Below, piece after piece: positions 26,960 to 34,843 of a DNA stretch of 64,000 nt (position 1 is the first letter of the stretch; each line of letters opens with the position of its first letter). The DNA comes from Pseudomonas sp. HR96 (GTDB taxonomy: Bacteria > Pseudomonadota > Gammaproteobacteria > Pseudomonadales > Pseudomonadaceae): assembly GCF_034059295.1 (NCBI RefSeq), contig NZ_CP139141.1, positions 558,001 through 622,000 on the forward strand, in the 5' to 3' direction. The position numbers and the translations under genes were made by a program. The notes beneath the pieces are model-generated. The model was given only the letters and a program-made list of their open reading frames with translations, searched no databases and was not told the origin of the DNA.

Positions 26960-27779
26960 TCTGTCGCAAGCGCGACTGGCGACGCTACCGGCCAAGCGCC
27001 AGGTTGCCGCCTCGTTTTCCCGCGCCGCCGCCACCTATGACAGCGTTGCCGAGTTGCAGCGCGCGGTGGGCGGCCAACTGCTGGCCCGCCTGCCGGCCGA
27101 CCTGCAACCCGAGCGCTGGCTCGACCTGGGCAGCGGCACCGGTTATTTCAGCCGCACCCTCGGCCAGCGCTTTGCTGGCGGCCAGGGGGTGGCACTGGAC
27201 ATTGCCGAAGGCATGCTGCGCCATGCCCGTGGCCAGGCCCGCGCCGGCACCGCCGTGGCCTATATCGCCGGGGATGCCGAGAGCCTGCCGTTGCAGGGCG
27301 CCAGCTGCGGCTTGATCTTCTCCAGCCTCGCCGTGCAATGGTGCGAGGATTTTGCCGCCGTGCTGAGTGAAGCCTGGCGGGTGCTGCCGCCGGGCGGCGT
27401 GCTTGCCTTCGCCAGCCTGTGCGCGGGGACCCTGCACGAACTGCGTGACAGCTGGGCGGCGGTGGATGGCCAGGTACACGTCAATCGCTTCCGGGCATTG
27501 GGCGATTATCAGCGGCTGTGTGCCGACAGCGGGCTGCAGGTGCTGAGCCTTGAGGCGTTGCCGCACGTGCTGCACTATCCGGACGTGCGCAGCCTGACCC
27601 ACGAGCTCAAGGCCCTCGGCGCGCACAACCTCAACCCCGGGCGCCCCGGCGGCCTGACCGGCCGCGCACGGCTGCTGGGCATGCTCCAGGCATACGAGTC
27701 TTTCCGCCAACCGGCCGGCCTGCCGGCCACCTATCAGGTGGTTTACGCGGTGCTGCGCAAACCCCGGAGCGTTCAGTAA
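26940..27779 (+). CDS. bioC: Malonyl-ACP O-methyltransferase
   Basis: BioC (279 residues) methylates malonyl-ACP to disguise it as a primer for pimelate synthesis by the fatty acid machinery. The SAM site [13 protein letters not shown] lies near residue 61, with [13 protein letters not shown] near 89 and [13 protein letters not shown] near 125. An internal ATG at 26952 is an alternative start. It overlaps the 3' end of bioH and its TAA is immediately followed by the bioD ATG. Confidence 0.95.
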   Translation: MSKTMTDLSQARLATLPAKRQVAASFSRAAATYDSVAELQRAVGGQLLARLPADLQPERWLDLGSGTGYFSRTLGQRFAGGQGVALDIAEGMLRHARGQARAGTAVAYIAGDAESLPLQGASCGLIFSSLAVQWCEDFAAVLSEAWRVLPPGGVLAFASLCAGTLHELRDSWAAVDGQVHVNRFRALGDYQRLCADSGLQVLSLEALPHVLHYPDVRSLTHELKALGAHNLNPGRPGGLTGRARLLGMLQAYESFRQPAGLPATYQVVYAVLRKPRSVQ

Positions 27780-28460
27780 ATGGCCTGTTACTTCATTGCC
27801 GGCACCGACACCGATGTCGGCAAGACCACCATCGCCGCCGGCCTGCTGCACGCCGCCAGACGCGCCGGCATGAGTACCCTGGCTGGCAAACCGGTCGCCT
27901 CCGGTTGCGAGATGAGCGCCCATGGCTTGCGCAACGCCGATGCACTGGCGCTGATGGCCGAGAGTTCGATCCAGTTGCCCTATGCGCAGATCAACCCGCT
28001 GGCTTTCGCCCCGGCCATCGCCCCGCACCTGGCGGCCCGCGAGGTCGGCGTCGAATTGAGCGTGCCGGGCCTGCTGACGCCGATGCAGGCCTTGCTGGCA
28101 CAGGGCGCCGATTTCACCCTGGTGGAGGGCGCCGGAGGCTGGCGGGTGCCGCTGTCGAGCACGGCGTATCTCTCCGACCTGGCGGTGGCCCTCGGGCTGC
28201 CGGTCATCCTGGTGGTCGGCGTGCGCCTGGGCTGCATCAACCACGCGGTGCTCAGCGCCGAGGCCATCGCGCGCGACGGCCTGCGCCTGGCGGGTTGGGT
28301 GGCCAATGTGATCGACGAGCACACCTCGCGGCTGGAGGAGAATCTGGCCACGCTTCAAGCGTGCCTGCCGGCGCCCTGCCTCGGTCGGGTGCCGCGCCTG
28401 CCCCTGGCAAACGCTGCGGCGGTGGCCGCGCACCTGCACCTCGATCGGCTGGGCGGGTGA
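27780..28460 (+). CDS. bioD: Dethiobiotin synthetase
   Basis: A 226-residue ATP-dependent enzyme closing the ureido ring from 7,8-diaminononanoate and CO2. The P-loop is GTDTDVGKTTIAAG (residues 8-21), the substrate lysine is in LAGKPVASG near 40, and VEGAGGWRVPL near 116 is the second conserved block. It abuts bioC with no spacer and is the last gene of the operon. bioA, which makes its substrate, is not in the window. Confidence 0.97.
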   Translation: MACYFIAGTDTDVGKTTIAAGLLHAARRAGMSTLAGKPVASGCEMSAHGLRNADALALMAESSIQLPYAQINPLAFAPAIAPHLAAREVGVELSVPGLLTPMQALLAQGADFTLVEGAGGWRVPLSSTAYLSDLAVALGLPVILVVGVRLGCINHAVLSAEAIARDGLRLAGWVANVIDEHTSRLEENLATLQACLPAPCLGRVPRLPLANAAAVAAHLHLDRLGG

Positions 28461-28550
28461 CGTCTGTCGGCTGGATCATTTATTGACGAGCTTTTTTTGA
28501 CGGGCTTTGCTTAAATGATGGCACAGGGCCAACTACTCTCGGAGCCTATC

Positions 28551-28826
28551 GTGCAAATCACTTCCAACGCCGCGTACTACTCGGGCCTCAGCGCCATCCA
28601 GGCCGGCTTGAACCTGGTCGACAAGGCGGCTTCCTCGGTCGCCTCGCAGCAGGTCAGCGAATCGGTCACCAATCAGTCCACCGACCAGCAGGCCCAGCGC
28701 CTGTATTCGGTCGACAAGAGCCAGCAGCAAGACCTGGCCACCGGTGTGGTGCAGATGGTCCAGGGCAAGTTGCAAGCCGATGCCGGCAGCGCGGTGCTGG
28801 GCAGCCTGGTGAATACTTTCGCCTGA
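28551..28826 (+). CDS. Conserved hypothetical small protein
   Basis: A 91-residue, Ala/Ser/Gln-rich protein beginning [20 protein letters not shown] and ending LGSLVNTFA. It has no membrane segment or signal peptide and appears helical, rather like short flagellar/motility-associated helical proteins. I do not recognise the family with confidence. The GTG at 28551 is chosen because GGAG at 28541-28544 precedes it at 6 bp; an in-frame ATG at 28515 has no good ribosome site. It is monocistronic, followed by a strong terminator. Confidence 0.7.
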   Translation: MQITSNAAYYSGLSAIQAGLNLVDKAASSVASQQVSESVTNQSTDQQAQRLYSVDKSQQQDLATGVVQMVQGKLQADAGSAVLGSLVNTFA

Positions 28827-28849
28827 TTCTCTTCCAACGGTTTTATGTG

Positions 28850-28878
28850 GGCAGCCCTTCGTGGGCTGCCTTTTTTTT
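28850..28878 (+). terminator. Rho-independent terminator
   Basis: An 8-bp perfect stem (GGCAGCCC 28850-28857, GGGCTGCC 28863-28870) with a TTCGT loop and eight T residues (28871-28878), 23 bp after the stop of the small hypothetical gene. Confidence 0.92.
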
Positions 28879-29064
28879 GCCTGATGGAAATGGCGGGAGA
28901 TCAGGGAGCGCTTGGCTGGATGTCCAATATGGCTGGCGTCGGCCGCCCGCGCGGCCTATCGCGGGCTTCGCGCGCTCCCACGTTTGTTTCGGCCAATGCT
29001 GGCTTCAGATTGGGTTGACCTTCTCGGCGGTGCTTGACAGGGGGAGTGCTGTAAACGTATGTTT

Positions 29065-29078
29065 CAAACACCTGTTTG
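29065..29078 (+). promoter_or_regulatory. PsrA-type operator upstream of acyl-CoA dehydrogenase
   Basis: CAAACACCTGTTTG is a perfect CAAAC-N4-GTTTG palindrome, matching the Pseudomonas PsrA consensus (G/CAAAC-N2-4-GTTTG/C). PsrA is a TetR regulator released by long-chain fatty acids. The site lies 75 bp before the acyl-CoA dehydrogenase start. The surrounding gap 28879-29152 holds no gene; a GC-rich REP-like hairpin is near 28940-28980. Confidence 0.6.
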
Positions 29079-29152
29079 ACCCAAGTCCGCCCATACTCCA
29101 TGTGCGCCGTGGTCGATGTCACTCCCCGTATTGTTCAGCAGAGGTTATCGCT

Positions 29153-30958
29153 ATGCCTGACTACAAGGCCCCCTTGCGTGATATTCGCTTCGTTCGTGAC
29201 GAACTGCTCGGCTACGAAGCGCACTATCAGAGCCTGCCGGCTTGCCAGGACGCTACTCCGGACATGGTCGATGCCATTCTGGAAGAAGGCGCCAAGTTCT
29301 GTGAGCAGGTGCTGTCGCCGCTGAATCGCGTGGGTGATCTCGAAGGCTGCACCTGGAGCGAATCGGGCGTGAAGACCCCGACCGGCTTCAAGGAAGCCTA
29401 CAAGCAGTTCGTCGAAGGCGGCTGGCCAAGCCTGGCGCATGATGTCGCCCACGGTGGCCAGGGTCTGCCGGAGTCGTTGGGCCTGGCGGTCAGCGAAATG
29501 GTCGGCGGCTCCAACTGGTCCTGGGGCATGTACCCAGGCCTGTCCCACGGCGCCATGAACACCATTTCCGAGCACGGCACTGCCGAGCAGCAGGACGCCT
29601 ACCTGACCAAACTGGTGTCCGGCGAGTGGACCGGCACCATGTGCCTGACCGAACCGCACTGCGGTACCGACCTGGGCATGCTGCGCACCAAGGCCGAGCC
29701 TCAGGCCGACGGTTCCTACAAGGTCAGCGGCACCAAGATCTTCATCTCGGCTGGCGAACACGACATGGCCGACAACATCGTGCACATCGTGCTGGCCCGC
29801 CTGCCCGATGCCCCGGCCGGTACCAAGGGCATCTCGCTGTTCATCGTGCCCAAGTTCCTGCCGACCGCCGACGGCAACGTCGGCGAGCGCAACGCGGTCA
29901 GCTGCGGTTCGCTGGAACACAAGATGGGCATTCACGGCAACGCCACCTGCGTGATGAACTTCGACGGCGCTACCGGCTACCTGATCGGCCCGCCGAACAA
30001 GGGCCTGAACTGCATGTTCACCTTCATGAACACCGCTCGCCTGGGGACTGCGCTGCAGGGCCTGGCCCACGCCGAAGTGGCCTTCCAGGGTGGCTTGAAA
30101 TACGCCCGCGAGCGTCTGCAGATGCGTTCGCTGACCGGGCCCAAGGCGCCGGACAAGGCCGCCGACCCGATCATCGTGCACCCTGACGTGCGGCGCATGC
30201 TGCTGACCATGAAGGCCTTCGCCGAAGGCACCCGCGCCATGGTCTACTTCACCGCCAAGCAGGTCGACATCGTCAAGTACGGCGAAGACGAAGCCGCGCG
30301 CAAGCAGGCCGATGCTCTGCTGGCATTCATGACCCCGATCGCCAAGGCGTTCATGACCGAAGTCGGCTTCGAAGCGGCCAACCACGGCGTGCAGATCTAC
30401 GGCGGCCACGGCTTCATCGCCGAGTGGGGCATGGAGCAGAACGTGCGCGACAGCCGCATTTCCATGCTGTACGAAGGCACCACCGGCATCCAGGCCCTCG
30501 ACCTGCTCGGGCGCAAGGTGCTGATGACTCAGGGCGAAGCACTCAAAGGCTTCACCAAGATCGTCCACAAGTTCTGCCAGGCCAACGAAGGCAACGCGGC
30601 GGTCAACGAATTCGTCACCCCGCTGGCGCAGTTGAACAAGGAGTGGGGCGAGCTGACCCTGAAGGTCGGCATGGCCGCCATGAAGGACCGCGAAGAAGTC
30701 GGCGCAGCTTCGGTGGACTACCTGATGTACTCGGGCTATGCCTGCCTGGCCTACTTCTGGGCTGACATGGCGCGCCTGGCCGCAGAGAAACTCGCTGCCG
30801 GTACCACCGAGGAGGCGTTCTACACCGCCAAGCTGCAGACCGCGCGCTTCTACTTCCAGCGCATCCTGCCGCGCACCCGCACCCACGTTGCCACCATGCT
30901 TTCGGGCGCCGGTAACCTGATGGACATGAAGGAAGAGGATTTCGGCCTGGCTTACTGA
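29153..30958 (+). CDS. Acyl-CoA dehydrogenase (FadE-like, long form)
   Basis: A 601-residue flavoprotein catalysing the first, alpha-beta oxidation step of fatty acyl-CoA degradation. Visible blocks are [15 protein letters not shown] near residue 160, [16 protein letters not shown] (FAD contacts) near 188, [13 protein letters not shown] and the catalytic-Glu segment [20 protein letters not shown] near 440. A C-terminal helical extension marks the long ACAD group. The ATG at 29153 begins [10 protein letters not shown], the same opening as the paralogue at 32523. Chain-length preference cannot be read. A PsrA-type operator upstream fits fatty-acid induction. Confidence 0.93.
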   Translation: MPDYKAPLRDIRFVRDELLGYEAHYQSLPACQDATPDMVDAILEEGAKFCEQVLSPLNRVGDLEGCTWSESGVKTPTGFKEAYKQFVEGGWPSLAHDVAHGGQGLPESLGLAVSEMVGGSNWSWGMYPGLSHGAMNTISEHGTAEQQDAYLTKLVSGEWTGTMCLTEPHCGTDLGMLRTKAEPQADGSYKVSGTKIFISAGEHDMADNIVHIVLARLPDAPAGTKGISLFIVPKFLPTADGNVGERNAVSCGSLEHKMGIHGNATCVMNFDGATGYLIGPPNKGLNCMFTFMNTARLGTALQGLAHAEVAFQGGLKYARERLQMRSLTGPKAPDKAADPIIVHPDVRRMLLTMKAFAEGTRAMVYFTAKQVDIVKYGEDEAARKQADALLAFMTPIAKAFMTEVGFEAANHGVQIYGGHGFIAEWGMEQNVRDSRISMLYEGTTGIQALDLLGRKVLMTQGEALKGFTKIVHKFCQANEGNAAVNEFVTPLAQLNKEWGELTLKVGMAAMKDREEVGAASVDYLMYSGYACLAYFWADMARLAAEKLAAGTTEEAFYTAKLQTARFYFQRILPRTRTHVATMLSGAGNLMDMKEEDFGLAY

Positions 30959-30965
30959 TCCCTCG

Positions 30966-31028
30966 AACCGGTCGCTGGCGCCTGCTCCCATGCTCAGTGG
31001 AAGCAGGCGCCAGCGACCGGTTTTTTTT
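30966..31028 (+). terminator. Strong Rho-independent terminator
   Basis: A perfect 21-bp inverted repeat (30966-30986 and 31002-31022, arm AACCGGTCGCTGGCGCCTGC plus T) with eight T residues (31021-31028), directly after the first acyl-CoA dehydrogenase gene. Confidence 0.92.
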
Positions 31029-31136
31029 CACCTGCGCAAAATTAAATCTGCCGCCACCCTAATCCTTTGAGCATCACAGCCGATACAATGGAGGCACGTT
31101 GCCATCACCCGTCCGGATCGGGTTGGAGCCCTCTAC

Positions 31137-32423
31137 TTGTCTCGACTATCGGCCATACGCCCGAGTCATTTCCTGCCGTCTCTGCTGCTGTTGCTGGCAG
31201 GCCTGGCGGCGGCCTACGTGCGCGACCTCAATGTGTTCTTCACCTCGCTGTTCAACGTGCTGCCCACCCTGGTGCTGCTGTTGGGCGGTGCCTATTGCGC
31301 AGTGTATCGGCGCCAGCGTGAACTGTTCCTGATGGTCACGGTGTACATCGCCTACTACCTGCTCGACACCCAGACCGATTTCTACCGCGATACCGGCAAG
31401 GTCCGTGACGACGCCGCCGTGGTCTTTCATCTGTGTTGCCTGCTGCTGCCAATGCTCTACGGCCTGTATGGCGTCTGGGAAGAGCGCACGCACCTTTTCC
31501 AGGACCTGGTGGCGCGCTTCGCCGTGCTGCTGGCGGTCGGCAGCGTGGCACTGGCGCTGGAGCAGAGCTTCCCCAAGGCGCTGCTCGAGTCACTGGCAGA
31601 GATTCGCTGGCCCATGCTGCACGGGCAGTGGATGAGCTTGATCCAGTTGGCCTACCCGATGTTCTTCGTGGCTTTCGTCGCGCTGATCGCCCAGTACGTG
31701 CGCCGCCCGCGGCCCTTGCACGGTGCGCAACTGGTGGGTCTGCTCGGCCTGTTCTGGGCGCTGCCCAAGACCTTCATCCTGCCGTTCACCCTGAACATCA
31801 TGTGCAGCCAGGTGATGCTGATGATCGCTGCGGCGGTCGCCCACGAGGCCTATCAGATGGCCTTCAGGGACGAACTCACCGGCCTGCCGGGGCGCCGCGC
31901 GTTGAACGAGCGCATGCAGCGGCTGGGGCGCAACTATGTGCTGGCGATGACCGACGTTGACCACTTCAAGAAATTCAACGACACCCACGGCCACGATGTC
32001 GGCGACCAGGTGTTGCGCCTGGTGGCCAGCAAGCTGTCCAAGGTCACCGGCGGTGGCCGCGCCTACCGTTACGGCGGCGAGGAGTTCGCCGTGGTGTTCG
32101 CCGGCAAGACCCTGGACGAATGCCAGCCGCATCTGGAGATGATTCGCGAGATCATCGCCACCTACAAGATCCAGCTGCGCGACCCCGACCGGCCCCGCGA
32201 CGACCAGCAGGGCCGCATGCGCCGGGCCGGTGCTGGCGCCTCGCATGTCTCGGTGACCATCAGCATCGGCGTCGCCGAACGGCTGGTCGAACACCGCACC
32301 GCCGAAGAGGTGCTGAAGTCGGCGGACCAGGCGCTGTACAACGCCAAGGGCGCCGGCCGCAACTGCGTGGTGCCCTACGCCCCGAACCGCCGTGGCGCGA
32401 TACGTAACAAGTCTCCAGCGTGA
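31137..32423 (+). CDS. Membrane-bound diguanylate cyclase (GGDEF)
   Basis: A 428-residue protein. The N-terminal ~240 residues hold six to seven membrane segments (HFLPSLLLLLAGLAAAYVRD, LPTLVLLLGGAYCAVY, LVGLLGLFWALPKTFILPF). They are followed by a GGDEF domain (about 248-415) with DELTGLPGRRALNERM, TDVDHFKKFNDTHGHDVGD and the active-site motif YRYGGEEFAVVF. It should make c-di-GMP from GTP. No RxxD inhibitory site is seen five residues before GGEEF, so product inhibition may be absent. The start is TTG at 31137 with GGAG at 31125; this is less certain than the rest. It lies between two paralogous acyl-CoA dehydrogenase genes. Confidence 0.88.
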   Translation: MSRLSAIRPSHFLPSLLLLLAGLAAAYVRDLNVFFTSLFNVLPTLVLLLGGAYCAVYRRQRELFLMVTVYIAYYLLDTQTDFYRDTGKVRDDAAVVFHLCCLLLPMLYGLYGVWEERTHLFQDLVARFAVLLAVGSVALALEQSFPKALLESLAEIRWPMLHGQWMSLIQLAYPMFFVAFVALIAQYVRRPRPLHGAQLVGLLGLFWALPKTFILPFTLNIMCSQVMLMIAAAVAHEAYQMAFRDELTGLPGRRALNERMQRLGRNYVLAMTDVDHFKKFNDTHGHDVGDQVLRLVASKLSKVTGGGRAYRYGGEEFAVVFAGKTLDECQPHLEMIREIIATYKIQLRDPDRPRDDQQGRMRRAGAGASHVSVTISIGVAERLVEHRTAEEVLKSADQALYNAKGAGRNCVVPYAPNRRGAIRNKSPA

Positions 32424-32434
32424 CCCTTCAGAAC

Positions 32435-32459
32435 CATAGGGTCACAACTCGACCCTATG
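32435..32459. promoter_or_regulatory. Palindrome overlapping the promoter of the second acyl-CoA dehydrogenase
   Basis: CATAGGGTC and GACCCTATG (32435-32443 and 32451-32459) form a perfect 9-bp inverted repeat with a 7-bp spacer. A possible -10 (TACACT, 32480-32485) would place the right arm over the -35 region, as in a repressor operator. A terminator role for the GGDEF gene is less likely because no T run follows. Confidence 0.4.
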
Positions 32460-32522
32460 TGTCCCATTTGTTGGTGGGCTACACTGGCGCATCTGAATGA
32501 ATTGTTCACCTGCGAGGTAGCC

Positions 32523-34301
32523 ATGGCTGACTATAAAGCGCCCCTGCGCGATATGCGCTTTGTCCTCAACGAAGTCTTCGACGTTGCCAGCCTGTGGGCG
32601 CAACTGCCCGGGCTGGCCGACAGCGTCGATGCCGAAACCGTGGATGCCATCCTCGAGGAGGCCGGCAAGGTCACCGGCAAGAGCATCGCGCCGCTCAACC
32701 GTGCCTCCGACGAAGAGGGCTGCCACTGGCAGGACGGCGTGGTCACTACCCCCAAAGGCTTCATCGAGGCCTACCGGCAGTACGCCGAGGGTGGCTGGGT
32801 GGGTGTGGGCGGCGACCCGCTGCACGGCGGCATGGGCATGCCCAAGGTGGTCTCGGCGCAGGTCGAGGAGATGGTCAACTCGTCGAGCCTGGCCTTCGGC
32901 CTTTATCCGATGCTGACGTCCGGCGCCTGCCTGTCGATCAATGCCCATGCCAGCGAAGCACTCAAGGCCGCCTACCTGCCGAACATGTACGCCGGCATCT
33001 GGGCCGGGTCCATGTGCCTGACCGAACCCCATGCCGGCACCGACCTGGGCATCATTCGCACCCGCGCCGAACCCCAGGCCGACGGCTCCTACAAGGTCAG
33101 TGGCACGAAGATCTTCATCACCGGTGGCGAGCACGACCTGACCGAAAACATCATCCACCTGGTACTGGCCAAGCTGCCGGACGCCCCGGCGGGCCCCAAA
33201 GGTATCTCGCTGTTCCTGGTGCCCAAGTTCCTGGTCAACCCCGACGGCAGCCTGGGCGCGCGCAACACCCTGGGTTGCGGCTCGATCGAACACAAGATGG
33301 GCATCCAGGCTTCGGCCACCTGCGTGATGAACTTCGACGCCGCCCAGGGCTATATCGTCGGCGAGCCGAACAAGGGCCTGGCGGCGATGTTCACCATGAT
33401 GAACTATGAGCGGCTTGGCGTCGGCATCCAGGGCCTGGCTTCGGCCGAGCGCTCCTACCAGAACGCCATCGAATACGCGCGCGATCGCCTGCAAAGCCGC
33501 TCGCCTACCGGGCCCAAGTCCAAGGACAAGGTGGCCGACCCAATCATCGTGCACCCGGACGTGCGCCGCATGCTGCTGACCATGAAGGCCAGCAACGAGG
33601 GCGGCCGGGCCTTCTCCAGCTACGTGGCGATGCAACTGGACACCGCCAAGTTCAGCGAAGACGCCACCACCCGCAAGCGCGCTGAAGACCTGGTTGCCTT
33701 GCTGACCCCGGTGGCCAAGGCCTTCCTCACCGATCTAGGCCTGGAAACGACGGTACACGGCCAGCAGGTGTTCGGCGGTCACGGCTATATCCGCGAGTGG
33801 GGCCAGGAGCAGCTGGTGCGCGACGTGCGCATCACGCAGATCTACGAGGGTACCAACGGCATTCAGGCGCTGGATCTGGTGGGGCGCAAGGTGGTCGGCA
33901 GCGGCGGGGCGTTCTACCAGCTGTTCAGCGACGAGATCCGCCATTTCATCGGCACCGCCGGCGCCGAGCTGGGCGAGTTCATCCAACCCCTGGCCGCCGC
34001 CCTGGACAACCTCGACGGCCTCACCAACTGGCTGCTGGACCGCGCCAAGTCCGACCCCAACGAGATCGGCGCCGCGTCGGTGGAGTACCTGCATGTGTTT
34101 GGCTACACCGCCTATGCCTACATGTGGGCATTGATGGCCAAGGCCGCGTTTGGCAAGCAGGGGCAGGACAGCTTCTACGCCAGCAAACTGGCCACCGCGC
34201 GCTTCTACTTCGCCCGTCTGCTGCCACGCATCCATTCGCTGACGGCTTCGGTCAAGGCCGGCAGTGAGACACTGTTCCTGATGGATGCCGAGCAGTTTTG
34301 A
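32523..34301 (+). CDS. Acyl-CoA dehydrogenase (FadE-like, paralogue)
   Basis: A 592-residue ETF-linked flavoprotein closely similar to the product of 29153-30958 (opening [14 protein letters not shown] against [14 protein letters not shown]). It keeps [44 protein letters not shown] and the catalytic-Glu block ITQIYEGTNGIQALDLVGRK. The pair probably arose by duplication and differ in acyl preference. The ATG at 32523 is preceded by GCGAGGTAGCC. It has its own upstream palindrome rather than a PsrA-type site. rsmY begins about 90 bp after its stop. Confidence 0.93.
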   Translation: MADYKAPLRDMRFVLNEVFDVASLWAQLPGLADSVDAETVDAILEEAGKVTGKSIAPLNRASDEEGCHWQDGVVTTPKGFIEAYRQYAEGGWVGVGGDPLHGGMGMPKVVSAQVEEMVNSSSLAFGLYPMLTSGACLSINAHASEALKAAYLPNMYAGIWAGSMCLTEPHAGTDLGIIRTRAEPQADGSYKVSGTKIFITGGEHDLTENIIHLVLAKLPDAPAGPKGISLFLVPKFLVNPDGSLGARNTLGCGSIEHKMGIQASATCVMNFDAAQGYIVGEPNKGLAAMFTMMNYERLGVGIQGLASAERSYQNAIEYARDRLQSRSPTGPKSKDKVADPIIVHPDVRRMLLTMKASNEGGRAFSSYVAMQLDTAKFSEDATTRKRAEDLVALLTPVAKAFLTDLGLETTVHGQQVFGGHGYIREWGQEQLVRDVRITQIYEGTNGIQALDLVGRKVVGSGGAFYQLFSDEIRHFIGTAGAELGEFIQPLAAALDNLDGLTNWLLDRAKSDPNEIGAASVEYLHVFGYTAYAYMWALMAKAAFGKQGQDSFYASKLATARFYFARLLPRIHSLTASVKAGSETLFLMDAEQF

Positions 34302-34316
34302 CCGGCGCAAACGTGA

Positions 34317-34334
34317 TGTAAGCTTTTGCTTACA
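34317..34334 (+). promoter_or_regulatory. GacA upstream activating sequence of rsmY
   Basis: TGTAAGCTTTTGCTTACA matches the GacA box TGTAAG-N6-CTTACA perfectly, inside a 13-bp inverted repeat (34311-34340). Its centre is about 64 bp before the expected rsmY start, and a -10 TAATCT (34379-34384) lies 44 bp after it. This is the arrangement of GacS/GacA-controlled sRNA promoters. Confidence 0.9.
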
Positions 34335-34389
34335 TCACGTGATGTCTTTCGGCTATATGCGCCCCTTGGGTCCCGCAGTAATCTACTCG

Positions 34390-34516
34390 CCAAGGGACGT
34401 TGCGCAGGAAGCGCCTAGCAGAACACGGACACGCAAGGATCCTCGCCAGGACGGTGAGTTGAAAGGGATATCACGGGAAACAGTATGCAAAACCCCGCTT
34501 CGGCGGGGTTTTCTTT
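34390..34516 (+). ncRNA. rsmY: Regulatory sRNA RsmY
   Basis: An RNA of about 125 nt expected from near 34390 to the terminator. It shares the GCGCAGGAAGCGC block with Pseudomonas RsmY as I remember it. It contains seven GGA motifs (in GGGACG, CAGGAAG, CGGACA, AAGGAT, CAGGAC, GGGATA, GGGAAA), the binding elements for RsmA/CsrA-type translational repressors. It would sequester RsmA/RsmE when GacA is active and so de-repress secondary metabolism and biofilm genes. The perfect GacA box and weak -35 upstream, and a terminator at 34489-34516, bound the gene. Position next to the acyl-CoA dehydrogenase fits P. putida. The exact 5' end is inferred. Confidence 0.88.
34489..34516 (+). terminator. Rho-independent terminator of rsmY
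   Basis: Perfect 10-bp stem AAAACCCCGC / GCGGGGTTTT (34489-34498, 34503-34512) with a TTCG loop, followed by CTTTT. Confidence 0.93.
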
Positions 34517-34623
34517 TGCCCGCGTTTTACCTGCCTGGTCCAGGGCATAGCCAATTGATATCGGTGCACTGAACCCCTGCCGAGGCGGCGGGTCAACCAA
34601 GCATCATTCAAAGGAGCCGGACC

Positions 34624-34782
34624 ATGGACCTCATTCGCATCATTTTCGCCATCCTTCTGCCGCCCTTGGGCGTGTTTCTGCAGGTCGGCTTCGCCGGCGC
34701 CTTCTGGCTGAACATCCTGCTGACCCTGCTGGGCTATATCCCCGGGATCATCCATGCGGTGTATATCATCGCCAAGAAGTAG
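34624..34782 (+). CDS. YqaE/Pmp3 family small membrane protein
   Basis: A 52-residue protein with two membrane helices: IIFAILLPPLGVFLQVG (about 5-21) and FWLNILLTLLGYIPGIIHA (about 27-45). The LLPPLGV motif and the GYIPGIIHAVYII end are the signature of the UPF0057/Pmp3 proteolipid family, linked in other organisms to stress and membrane potential. The ATG at 34624 follows AAAGGAG at 34609-34615. It lies alone between rsmY and the convergent peptidase gene. Confidence 0.88.
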   Translation: MDLIRIIFAILLPPLGVFLQVGFAGAFWLNILLTLLGYIPGIIHAVYIIAKK

Positions 34783-34802
34783 AGCGCGATTGCCATAAGC
34801 TC

Positions 34803-34817
34803 GGGGGCTTTGCCCCC
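34803..34817. terminator. Short GC hairpin between convergent YqaE and peptidase genes
   Basis: GGGGGC / GCCCCC (34803-34808, 34812-34817) with a TTT loop lies in the 61-bp gap between convergent stops. It shares CTCGGGGGCT with the hairpin at 16966. T-rich tails are absent, so termination is only suggested. Confidence 0.4.
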
Positions 34818-34843
34818 CCAGGGGGAGCCAGGCTGGTTTGATA

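Noticed and set aside
34311..34340. Inverted repeat after the second acyl-CoA dehydrogenase taken as a terminator
   Set aside because: It lacks a T tract and contains an exact GacA box at the right distance from rsmY, so a regulatory site explains it better.
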